From contig NC_064534.1 in NCBI RefSeq assembly GCF_023856365.1, positions 7,522,536 through 7,586,535 of the forward strand: a DNA stretch of 64,000 nucleotides. The letters are read 5' to 3'. Numbering within the stretch: the first letter of the stretch is position 1; the number at the start of each line of letters is the position of its first letter. Both the position numbers and the translations under genes were made by a program. The notes under the pieces were generated by a model that ran no database searches, had not been told where the DNA came from, and saw nothing but the letters and a program-made list of their open reading frames with translations. Positions 12,331 through 21,833 of the stretch are shown here, one piece after another. The DNA is from Brienomyrus brachyistius (Eukaryota > Chordata > Actinopteri > Osteoglossiformes > Mormyridae).

Positions 12331-15300
12331 GTATTGAATCTTTTATGGGGGTTTTGGTGAACTGCAGGGTGACGGACGTGACTCGCCACGCGTTCATTTC
12401 CAAAGTGCTTCTCTTTTTCTTTCAGCTCCGTCACGCATCGTTCATCAGTCGTCTTAAGCTGCGTAATGTGTCAATGTATTTTAAATGGACTTTTTCATTA
12501 CAGCAAAAGCTTTATTTGGTAGTGACATCATTGTTATTTTACTGAAACATTTTCCATGCTAAAAATGCACAACAAAAAAAGCCACATTGCTTCTAAGTAG
12601 GGAAAGGTGTATGATAAAGGGGATCTTTGGATTTTGGATAGGTAGGTACAAAATGCATCTCCTGTGAGCACTGACACGAAGTCTGATTATGGCTAGTTTA
12701 GCACCATCCAGTGGCTGGTCTTAGAATAGCAATCTGTGTATTCTGAATAATTGATGATAATTTAAATAACTACACAGAAGTTGGTTTTTGTTCTATCATC
12801 GGTTCACTTGAGTTTTATTAACTAAATCCGAATACTTTTATGAGAGTTCATTTGGAACAGAATCGGTATATTTATAAACCCAATTACCGTAATTCCTCTG
12901 AATAGTAGTTTTTCCACATCAGTGGCAGGTCTAATGACCTAGTTGACATTTACCTTAAAAATAAGTAAACCTGTGTTATTAAAAAATGTGCTGGTACTGG
13001 GATTTATTTGATGCTCTTTCTGACATCTTGAAGAGGGAGTGGAAGTCCTCAATGTCGCGTACGTATGACCAGCCTTAAGTCAGGCGAGAGTTCTCAAACG
13101 TCCAAATTTTGGTTTCGTGATCCCGGCCCGCACAGTGTGTCACTCGGCACATACGTGGTTAGAGATGCTCGCTATGGCCAGGCTCTGCTCACCTACATTC
13201 AGAAGGGCATTCATGAGAGAGGTTTCCTCAGGCAGATAGTAACCACAGATGCTTCCTGGATGGGGTTGTGCTACCTTGTTAGGGAGATCTTTCCAGCATT
13301 ACTGCATCCTCTACTATAAACCCGGCACACAATTCTCCCAGGGAGCGATATGTTTCATGCTCTGTAGAGCTTCTGCCTTCATCCTGATTATATCCCTCCC
13401 CTGGGTCATCTTAGATTTACACCCTATAAAGCTCATCAGGACATGTTGTGGTTGGATTAATGAGGCCTTGAGGTGCTCCTAGTTCTTCACTCATGGACCA
13501 GAAAGGCCCCCTGCTGGTGAAAGGAAGCTGAGCCCAGTGGTTTGTGCAATACCAGATCAGCAGCTTCAGCAACAAGGCTGTCGTACTGAAGAACATCATA
13601 GCGACGTTGTCTCAACGCTGCCAGGGGACCCGCAGTGTCGCTAACCGCGCAAATTTTAAATGTGTGCCTGAACACTTATGCACTGAGCTGGGACCTGCAA
13701 GCATCTCCTAATGTCTTCACCAAGTCACCTATCAGGCTACACTTTGAGAAGCTCCATATCCCCCACCCCATGAAATAGATATACTGGTCACTTCTGTTCC
13801 TTCAGTCCAATCAAGTCTTTAAATCATGGACCCTTGGCTTCTGCTTTTGTATCTCAGCCCTTCATGTTTAACGACTTAGATGCTCCAGGTCAGACCTTCC
13901 CAGAAGATCAAAGACTTTATCCCCCCACCCCGCCATGAGGCTGGAGGATTTATCTAAACTCAAGCAGCTCGTGAGTTAAGATGGTTTTGTTCTGGAGGTG
14001 TGGAGGTTCCAGATGCAGCCGGCCTTCCTGGGGACCAACTACATTCAGGGTTTCGGGTGTTTGGTGAATATTTATCCAGCTGCAGGGTGGGTATGTCTGA
14101 CTTTCCAAAGTTGCCCTTGCCCTAATTTGCACTGTAACTAGTGGGGGGGGGGCTGATGGCCAATAATATTTGCTTTGTTGTTGGTCTTTCTGAATGCCGT
14201 GTTCCTGCCAGATAGTCTCCTACCTTATGGTGGAATTTCACATTTCAAGGAAGCGTCTGCTGGCTCCCGTTATGTTCTCAGAGCAGCTCCTGCAGAATTA
14301 TATTCTACTTCTCCTTTGTAGCCGACTAGCTTTGTCTTCTCATGAACATATAGTATCTGTTACTCATGAAAAAAGCTGTCCCTCTATCAGTACACGTGCT
14401 CTTCTTTTTAATCTCTGTATAAAAAGGAATTTAAGCCCAATTTCCCAGAACCGGGCCAAACCGCGCTCAACAAAGAAGTATTTATTTGCTATTTCCATTT
14501 CGGTGAGGAAACTGGATCGGGAAGCTTTTGCAATATTTAGCTTTTAAAACATTTTCTGTCAGAAGGGTCAATTGGAAAGTGGCCTTTGTCCCTAATGCAT
14601 GCTGGTACGCAGTCGGGCCAAAACCATTACAGAACATAAGGGTCTGTCACACAAAAGATGGGAATGGAAATTCAATTCCTAACAGTGGCAGGGAAGTTCA
14701 AAGAGATGCATAAAAAAATGGCGCCGAATGAAAACTGAAAAATTAAATGTTAAACTGACAGGGCTGGGTGGTTGCCAAAAGGTTATTGAATAAATGAGAT
14801 ATGTCCATCACCCTTCCTAGGACTTCACTGCCTTCACTACAGCGAAGTCTTGAAGTGCTTCAGAAGGCCGCATGACATCCGAATGGTGAATTGCTTCCCA
14901 TGATGATGCCCTCCTATGTCTGACCTGCTGTTCTGCTGCTCCGCTGTTGCGGTCAGGGAGCTGGCCGCTCTTATCTGCTGTTAGGGATCATGTCGACGGA
15001 CGCCCCAGTGACAGGAAGGGGCTCCACAATGGCTCTGAGATGGCGTAATGCGGCAGGCTCACCATCACTCCTAAAATGCGGCTTTCATGCGGAATCTTCT
15101 TCCTGATTTTAGGGTAGATGGCCTAACAGGGGAATACTGAAACTTTACTGTATCGAAAATAATACGTTTCAAAAGCAAAGCATCTGAAAAAGTGCATGTC
15201 TCCCTGCTGGGGTTTGCGCAGTTCCGGTTCCACTATTCGGATTACAGGTCAGGATAAACTATATTTTCTTTGGAAAGTTTCATGTGCACCAGCTTGAGTC

Positions 15301-15529
15301 CTTTTGGGCACAAAGTAATTGTGCCTTTGAACATGATTTAAAGTTCAGGAAAAAAAAAAAAATACTTGCGTAACGACAGACAGCCAGACTCTCTTGCTGT
15401 GAATCAGCGGGTGGTTCCCTCCCTAGGTGAGTCTCCTCAGATATCGAAGATCTCACTGAGGCTGGGGTGTCCTTCGAGGTCGCAACAACAGCTGCGAAAA
15501 ATATCAGAGTTTACTTTCATGTTGCGGAG
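12331..15529. other. convergent intergenic region, ap3s1 / mfsd4b 3' ends
   Basis: The tail-to-tail interval between ap3s1 and the transporter stop. It should contain the mfsd4b 3' UTR on the - strand. A possible - strand AATAAA (TTTATT on +) lies at 14481-14486, about 1 kb past the stop, and an ATTAAA variant near 14407. A stretch at about 13060-14130 looks like decayed repeat, but no family could be assigned. No further gene was seen. Confidence 0.5.
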
Positions 15530-16599
15530 TCATAACGTCTCGCCCTCCCCCTCCTCTTCCTCCTCTCCTTCCTCTTTATCTGTATTGATCCCTGTCTCCT
15601 TCAGGGCCTTGATGTGCTCACTGTCATCCACTGTCTGGTTCTTCCTGCCAGACCCGCTGCGTGAAGTAGCCAGCTTGTACATGATGAGGAAGAGGATGGA
15701 GGTGATCACGGCTGTGCCCAGACACAGGTACATCAGCACAGGCACTCCCTGAGCTGTCCCCAGGAGAAGCCCGACGACTGCCGGCAGCACCATCTCGCCC
15801 AGCGCCGCTCCCACCACAAAGATGGCGGCAGACCGGCCAGTCACTCTGGTGTACTGCTCCACCCAGGAGATGCCGCTGGGGAAGGTGGTGGCCATGGAGG
15901 CGCCGTAGATGGCCGTGCAGGACCACAGCGCGGCGCCGTTTCGGGAGAAGATGCTGAGCAGCAGGGAGGACAGGGCACAACCCACCAGGCTCAGCAGGAT
16001 CATGCAGGCCGGCCCCATGCAGGCCGATAAGAAGATGGCCAGCCCCCGCGTGGCGGCAAAGGTGCCCCAGAAGAGCGAGTTGAGCCCAGCCGCTTGTGGC
16101 TCGGTCATACCGGCGTGGTCCTTTGCGAAGGTGAATATGAAGGATCCGTAGGCCACCTCAGCTCCCACGTACCAGAAGAAGAAGAAGAACAGGAGGAGGA
16201 CAAGAGCGTTGTGATGTCTGACCACCAGTGCCTTCTCTGGGGTGGCCTGCACCGTGCCGCGTGACAGCTTGTTCTGGTAAAAATGGATGAAGAAGAGGAG
16301 AGAGACCAGCAAGCAGAAGGCGCCGATCACAAAGTATGCCCACATGGACTCCGGCATGGAGTCCGAAGCTTCGAGTGCCTCTGCTGTGAAGGCCGGGGTC
16401 AGCTCCGCAGCGGACGGGGTGCTGCCCTGGCCGTCCCAGATCCCCAGGCCGTCCGTCTGGCCCGGACGCTCGTCATCTCCGAACAGCAGCTTAGCCACGA
16501 TGGGCGCCACGAAGGCCCCCGCGGCGAAGCTGAAGTGCAGCGCCTGTAGGTGAGGTCCAGAACGGGCTTCCCAGGTGTTCAGGATGACGACATTCCCAC
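15530..16599 (-). CDS. mfsd4b: mfsd4b exon 4 (terminal)
   Basis: A 1070-base terminal exon carrying most of the transporter. It starts after acceptor ctgctctgcag with GNVVILNTWEARSGPHLQAL, then a polar extracellular loop (GDDERPGQTDGLGIWDGQ and following). Next come TM segments with a run of six Phe (LLFFFFFFWYVGAEVAYGSF), then GISWVEQYTRVTGRSAAIFV and GEMVLPAVVGLLLG. TGA is at 15532-15530. Open frames on the + strand across this exon are shadows. Confidence 0.93.
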
Positions 16600-17640
16600 C
16601 TGCAGAGCAGGAGACAGTAAAAAAACAGCACATTATGCTAAGGCATGGCCACCTTCATCAAGGTGACCTTTGAACCTCTCTTAATTAATACAACCAATCA
16701 TAATCAATCCAAAGCTCCCAGGTGGTTTGGTCAACAAAGACATAACCCTTATTGCACCGAGAGTCCGGCAACTGAGACCTGTCTACACAGTGTCATTTAC
16801 CTATTGCAAGTGAGGACCCCTAGTGGTGGTTTAATTAGCTTTGTTGTGCATATTAATTAGCACTATAAAAAGAAAACACAGGCTTGTGGGGTGGTTAATT
16901 GGAGAGGAACTTCTTAGTTTCTCTAACTGGAGGGGTTCTAATCATCTTCCCTGAGAGATCAAAACAGCATTGCGAGAAATATTGTTTATGAATATTAATG
17001 CCAGGATTTTTCCTCAGGTTACCAAGCTGCATTTCCCTAATTTTCCTCAAGGTGTCCCTATAGACACTCCTTTTCGATAATCAGGCCTTTGATAATCAGG
17101 CACATGCATATGGGTCATTCTGTAATTACTGACTAAGCATAAGGTATTTGTGCAAAAGAATGCATTTGCTGCTGATCTTTTATTCTTTAAATGTCATTCC
17201 TGTAAACCGCAGCCCATAATATTATGGCATTTTTGTGTGACACACTGACGACGGTTTATTTTGCAATTTTCGGGTGATATGAGGAACTTCACAGCAGGTC
17301 AACACTCTGCAGAAAATGGAAAAAAGACAGGTTCAGGCGGATGGGCTGAAGGTCAAACGGCTATGGGGGGAGCGAGCAGCACAGTGGACAAGCCGCTCCA
17401 TGGTTTATTCATGGGCTATTTGAAGTATCACTCACTGCAGACATCGCTCTTGATCAGGCCGTGTGACAGGCTGCCTCTTGTCTTTGACAAATCCCTTCTC
17501 CTTTTCCAGTCTTCCACTCTATTTTTCTCACCTACCTCTGCTGCTGAAACCTTACTTTATATTCACCTAGCAGTATATTAAGAGTAAGTGCTCTTGTTTT
17601 TAAACAATACCCTCAAGCAGTAACCATCAGGCGGCAGTAG

Positions 17641-17717
<77 letters not shown>

Positions 17718-20700
17718 TTGCATATACACACACCAGACACATATACATATTTAACTGATCATTATAAAACGGAAACAGCATTTTTCAAAAATAGCTTAAA
17801 TCAGAGTATTCACCAGTCACTAATTATGCCTACAAGAAGATTAAGATCACGGAGGGTTGGTGGTGGGGGGAGCATTCTGTACGCTGTGTAATGAAACAGT
17901 ATAATGGCATGTGATACGTCAAAGTCTGACAGCCATTAATCCTGGTGACAGTGTCATGGATCCTTGCCTTACCTGTGTCTAAAGACCCCATAGAAACACC
18001 CACGGTGGACATCAAGACAGCAAGCAGCGGGGCCGTCTTACAGAAGGGGACCGTCAGCATGCCGAACGCTGTGAGTGCCATGGAAAACCCTGGAAGAGGG
18101 GCAGGGGTAGGAACACTCATGGTGAGGCAGACAGCTGTACACTGGTATGTCATTATGAGGCATAAAGGTCATATCGCCATATCACACAGACACTATAGTG
18201 TATCATGCAGATACGGATGAATGGTCATTAATCAAGTCCAGCCAGTCTAACCTGACAGTACATGTGTTTGCGCTCCTGTTTATGAGCTTCTCCCAGTGTT
18301 ATTTCGGAGAAAATTGCACTTACGTTCGTTTATACTCTCAGTTTGCTGTTTATTGACACGTGGAGGAAATAGTCAGACAGTTTACTGTCACCATTTTTTC
18401 CCCCTCGTGTTGAACCTCAGTTAGATTTGCAGAGCCCCCGTTAGCAGCATAAGCACCACAACCAGGCTGAAATTCAGAAAGGCTGCCCTTTGCCCTTTGA
18501 CAGGTATATAAAAGCACCATTAAGGAACAGATCTGTGCAGATCACAAACACCTTATCTCAGGGACCAAAGTGCTCGAGAATGGATGTGCTGAATATTAAC
18601 CCCCCTCCCCCCAGCACACATACACCTTGTCTCAGCAGCATGGTAGGTAGACTCTGCGTGCAAGACAATGATTTGTTTAACCCTTTCAGGGTGCGTCCAC
18701 CTGACTGTGGGCTGCTGTTTTCCCTCTTTTGCTGACTTACCCAGCAAGAGTTGGTGGTTAATGATGTCAAAGAGGATCCCCGCCAACATGGAGCCTAACA
18801 TATAGCCTCCGGAACGCCCCACGAAGATGTAGGAGATGTTGCTGATATTCTGCTCCACGTTGGTGGCCAGGTCTCCGAGAGTGGGCCCCAGCACAGAGAC
18901 GGCCATTCCCTGAACAGCGAAACACACAAGGGCCAGGAGGTCCTCTTCACCATGCAGCAAAAACCCCCAGCTTCCCATACAATAATGTGTCCTCTGGCTG
19001 TTACCATGATGGAAAACAATGAGCCCATTTCAAATAAGGCAGTGTTCCCCATCCGGTCCTTGGGGACCTGCAGACAGTCCACATTTTTGCTCCCTTCTAG
19101 CTCCTGGTAGGGAGCAAAAACGTGGACCGTCTGTGGGTCCCCAAGGACCGGGTTGCGAAACACTGAAATAAGGCAATGCTCAGTACGTCTGCAGGTACCG
19201 TATTTAATGTGGGTGCAAATACCACAAAGTCAGGTCTTGTTTTGAAAACATTTGCACATTTTGCCTTTTTTAAAGCCATACTTTAGAAATACAAAACTTC
19301 AATGTACGCAAAACAGATGAAGTCTGTCTGTAGATGCATTTCAAACAGTCAACAAAGTATCTGACTGTCACATAGTCACAGCAATTGGTACACAGAGAAA
19401 GACACCGTGGGCCATTTAAGTCAGTAGAACCACGATTCATAAGTATGTAGAACCACATGTCCTGAGCAGGATCATTGATAATCAATTTTTGATTCAATTT
19501 GCATATAGGGTCTTTCCCAAACAGGATTGGCCCCAAAATTTTGGCCTTCTTCCATCGATCGATCGATCTATCCATCCATCCATTCTCCATAAGCACACAG
19601 AGTCACAGTGAGATGAATCATAGCACCTCATCAAAGTTTCAACCACACAAGATTTACAGGCATGAAATACAAGTATTTTCTTTGAACCAGACACGATACT
19701 TCTCTTTCTTGGGGCGGCATGGTGGTGCAGTGAACAGCACTGTTGCCTAACACCGCTGGGACCAGGATTTGACACTCTGCCATGGAGGTTGCATGTTCTC
19801 TCTGTGCTGTCATGGGGTTTTCTCTGGGTATGCCAGTATCCCCCACCAATCCCAAAACCATGCTGAGGTTAACTGGAGTTACCAAATTGCCCACAGGTGT
19901 GAGTGTTGGTACTCCTTCCTGGGTTGTTCCCTATCTTGTGCCCACAGGACAGGCTCTGAGACCCTGAATAGGACGAGTGCTCACAGAAAATGGATGGATG
20001 AATCATTTTTCTTTGGGTACAATGGGGTCAGTTCCAAGTGCAAGTGACATTTGCCACATCGTCTCACAAACTTCAAAGCTTTGCTGGATAAGCTTTAACT
20101 GCAATAAAAGGTTAATCCAAGGAGAATGAAACTGCAGCCCCCAAGTCCTGCCTCAGATGCAGTACTCAGAAATACCTGATATTTATTCACATATTCAAAA
20201 TACTGGTACGATCACACTCACAGTATCATTCAATATATTTTAGATATTTTCAGGCACTGTGGATGGTATCAATACCTTGGTGATACGTATATTCCAGGTG
20301 TGGATTATCACTGCGCTTTCAGAGTAAAATCCATAATTCAGGACTGTCATGCATGCATGAGGAAAATTAAACCCCTTCAGTGAGAAATCCAATTAAATAT
20401 TTAAAATTCTGTTAAAATGGAACAAGTTATCCAAAAGCCTTTAATTACAGACTGGTGAGTTACACTGTGCAATATTAAATCAGAAAATTAAACATGGTGG
20501 ATTAAAGGTAAAGAAAGCTGGAGTTCATTAATTGTTGATTATTGTGCGTCGGGTTTTGTTCAAATATTGTTTGCTTTATTATTTTACTATATAGTGATAT
20601 AGTATTCACGTGTAAAGTCGAAGGACTCACAATGAACCAGGAAGACGGAATACAAGACAGGTGCATGATTTAGCAGCAGCAAGCCACATCGTGATGTCAT

Positions 20701-21211
20701 CGTGAACGTGACTGACCAAATCAGCAGCCACAGCTCTCTCCCACCCTGGTACCTCCTCACCATCAGCCCCATTTTTTTTTAAATACTCTTTGTTCCAGCT
20801 GAGCTGGAATTAATTAAAACGAGCGGTTTAAAATTCCAAATGTGGCAGCTCTGCATTCCTTCAGAAATCCAAATTAAATTTACAGAAAATATTTCTGTAA
20901 ATATTAATAACAAATTATTTAATTTCAAGGATCTGCTACTTGCAGTCACATATGACATCTAAATGAGAATTTCATAACAGCTTCTTTAAGAAGTTGGTTG
21001 AAAGAACAGCTTAAATGAAGAAAGCTGATAGATTCTGTTATGATTTCTTCTGGTTAAACTAGATGCACCTGTCTGTTTAAATTGACATTACCAGTCCAAA
21101 AAAGGAGACGCAGAGACTCAGAGTGACCATCCATCGTTTACAGTCCCCAGAACTGCCAGCACCGGTCCCTTGTCCGGTGCCTGTGGTACCAAGTCTGTGA
21201 CTCTTCTTCAT
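15530..21211 (-). CDS. mfsd4b: sodium-dependent glucose transporter 1-like (MFS, NaGLT1/MFSD4B)
   Basis: A major facilitator superfamily membrane transporter of the NaGLT1 (MFSD4B) type, known in mammals as a sodium-coupled sugar transporter of the kidney; the substrate here is inferred. - strand exons are 21211-21092, 18909-18741, 18089-17973 and 16599-15530. They join in frame to 491 residues, close to the roughly 500 of the family. Diagnostic segments are VLGPTLGDLATNVEQNIS (loop after TM1), YIFVGRSGGYMLGS, GSLDTGGNVVILNTW (TM4 region) and PHLQALHFSFAAGAFVAPI. About 12 hydrophobic segments are visible. The C-tail is strongly acidic (EEGEEEEEGEGE, ending in ETL). The start is the Met before KKSHRLGTTG; an in-frame Met at 21280 or a spliced 5' exon cannot be excluded. 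MFSD4A is a less likely match. Confidence 0.87.
16600..17972 (-). other. mfsd4b intron 3
   Basis: AT-rich intron. Apart from the (TA)n tract at 17644-17714 nothing gene-like is seen. Confidence 0.7.
17644..17714. repeat. (TA)n microsatellite
   Basis: A perfect alternating TA tract of 71 bases in mfsd4b intron 3, self-complementary and cruciform-prone. Confidence 0.98.
17973..18089 (-). CDS. mfsd4b: mfsd4b exon 3
   Basis: Begins after acceptor cccctcttccag, encodes FSMALTAFGMLTVPFCKTAP through VSMGSLDTG, and ends at donor CAG|GTAAGG with a split Gly codon. The length of 117 and phase 1 on both sides keep the frame into GGNVVILNTW of exon 4. Confidence 0.92.
18090..18740 (-). other. mfsd4b intron 2
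   Basis: A 651-base intron between exons 2 and 3. No repeat family, RNA gene or further exon is recognised. Confidence 0.65.
18741..18909 (-). CDS. mfsd4b: mfsd4b exon 2
   Basis: Begins after acceptor tttcgctgttcag with GMAVSVLGPTLGDLATNVEQ and ends INHQLLLG with the Gly codon split after its first base. The donor is GGTAAGTC. It contains the rest of TM1 and TM2, including the conserved GPT-x-x-DLA loop. Confidence 0.9.
19040..19165. mobile_element. hAT-type foldback MITE with 8-bp target duplication
   Basis: A 126-bp near-perfect palindrome. The left arm begins CAGTGTTCCCCATCCGGTCC; the reverse complement of the right arm begins CAGTGTTTCGCAACCCGGTC, and both arms run to TTTTTGCTCCCT. It is flanked by exact 8-bp direct repeats AAATAAGG (19032-19039 and 19166-19173), the target-site signature of hAT transposition. 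It has no coding capacity. Confidence 0.9.
19556..19592. repeat. (GATC)/(ATCC) tetranucleotide tract
   Basis: Tandem gatc followed by atcc units. In reverse complement it reads as a GGAT-type tail like that of the nearby SINE-like element, so it may be the truncated tail of an inverted copy. Confidence 0.6.
19711..20003 (+). mobile_element. tRNA-like SINE / short interspersed repeat
   Basis: Starts GGGGCGGCATGGTGGTGCAG followed by TGAACAGCACTGTTGCC, a tRNA-like A-box region (TGGTGCAGTG) recurrent in many fish genomes. It continues with GGTTGCATGTTCTCTC and GAGTTACCAAATTGCC and ends in an ATGGATGGATGAATCA-type tail. The B box is decayed (aggatttgacac). Boundaries are approximate. Confidence 0.75.
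21092..21211 (-). CDS. mfsd4b: mfsd4b exon 1 (coding)
   Basis: Encodes a Gly/Thr-rich cytoplasmic N-terminus, then KRWMVTLSLCVSFFGL, the start of TM1. The donor on the - strand is CTG|GTAATG, in phase 0 with exon 2 (GMAVSVLGPT). The Met is inferred: the frame stays open upstream to another Met at 21280, and a possible acceptor (cctaagcag) lies between them. Confidence 0.68.
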
Positions 21212-21804
21212 CACACCCTTCGGACCTCTGGGGTCAATATACTGCTTAGGTGGGTTTTGTGAAAGAAAAAAAAATCTCATCTAAAACTGTACTGAAATAG
21301 TATAACACTGTAAAGAAAATTCAAGCGTGTGCTCTCTGAGTTCCATCTTTGAGATCCATCTGTCTAAACCTCCATCTAGGAGTTTCCCCAAGACTCTCAG
21401 AAGTCTTATCTTGCTTTTTTAAGTCGTCGTTCTTTTGACACAGGGCGGGGCAAACGATGAGTTCTAAGTTTCCATTGGTCAATTTCCATCGACTAACATA
21501 ATCGTCGTAATACGTAGGTAACCCGTCGCGCACAGAGAAATCACACAAAAAACAGAGAGGCGCGGGTGTGACAACTACAGATCATTGCCAAAAAAATAGT
21601 ACACGATTATTAAAAAACTTTTAACTACTATTACAACCACCACTACTACTACTAATAATAATTAGTGCATTTGGAGTGTAATAAATGCCTCAACGGCGTT
21701 TGCTTTTTCTAGTAGAACATGATTTCTAGAACTGCATCACGGCCCACGTGATCCAGACCCGGAAGTGCAGGAAATACCTCTGGGTCCGCAGTTAAACTAC
21801 CGAT
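21212..21804. promoter_or_regulatory. divergent promoter region, mfsd4b (-) / commd10 (+)
   Basis: The 0.6-kb head-to-head interval between the two start codons. Near commd10 it holds an E-box CACGTG (21745-21750) and an ETS-type motif ACCCGGAAGTG (21757-21767), typical of housekeeping promoters, 38-60 bases before the ATG. CpG dinucleotides cluster at 21500-21570. No TATA box is evident at the commd10 end. Promoter function is inferred from layout and motifs. Confidence 0.6.
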
Positions 21805-21833
21805 ATGGCTGCAATTATCAAAGAAACCCAAAG
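21805..21833 (+). CDS. commd10: commd10 exon 1 (coding part)
   Basis: ATG GCT GCA ATT ATC AAA GAA ACC CAA AG encodes MAAIIKETQ plus a split Ser. The donor is GTAAAA. The Kozak context is good (G at -3, G at +4). Confidence 0.92.

Larger units (their letters stand above)
18910..21091 (-). other. mfsd4b intron 1
   Basis: A 2.2-kb intron holding the hAT foldback element (19040-19165), a tetranucleotide tract (19556-19592) and a SINE-like element (19711-20003). The remainder is AT-rich with no recognised feature. Confidence 0.65.

Noticed and set aside
13065..13680. Possible reverse-transcriptase remnant (RQIVTTDASW segment resembling DIRS-type elements)
   Set aside because: Only one short motif is reminiscent; the following RNase H-like and integrase motifs are missing and the frames are broken, so the similarity may be chance.
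13065..15529. LVRN or ARL14EPL remnants between ap3s1 and mfsd4b
   Set aside because: No stretch resembling either protein was recognised in the intergenic interval.
15366..16553. + strand frames (128 and 88 codons) across 15.4-16.5 kb
   Set aside because: Antisense shadows of the mfsd4b terminal exon.
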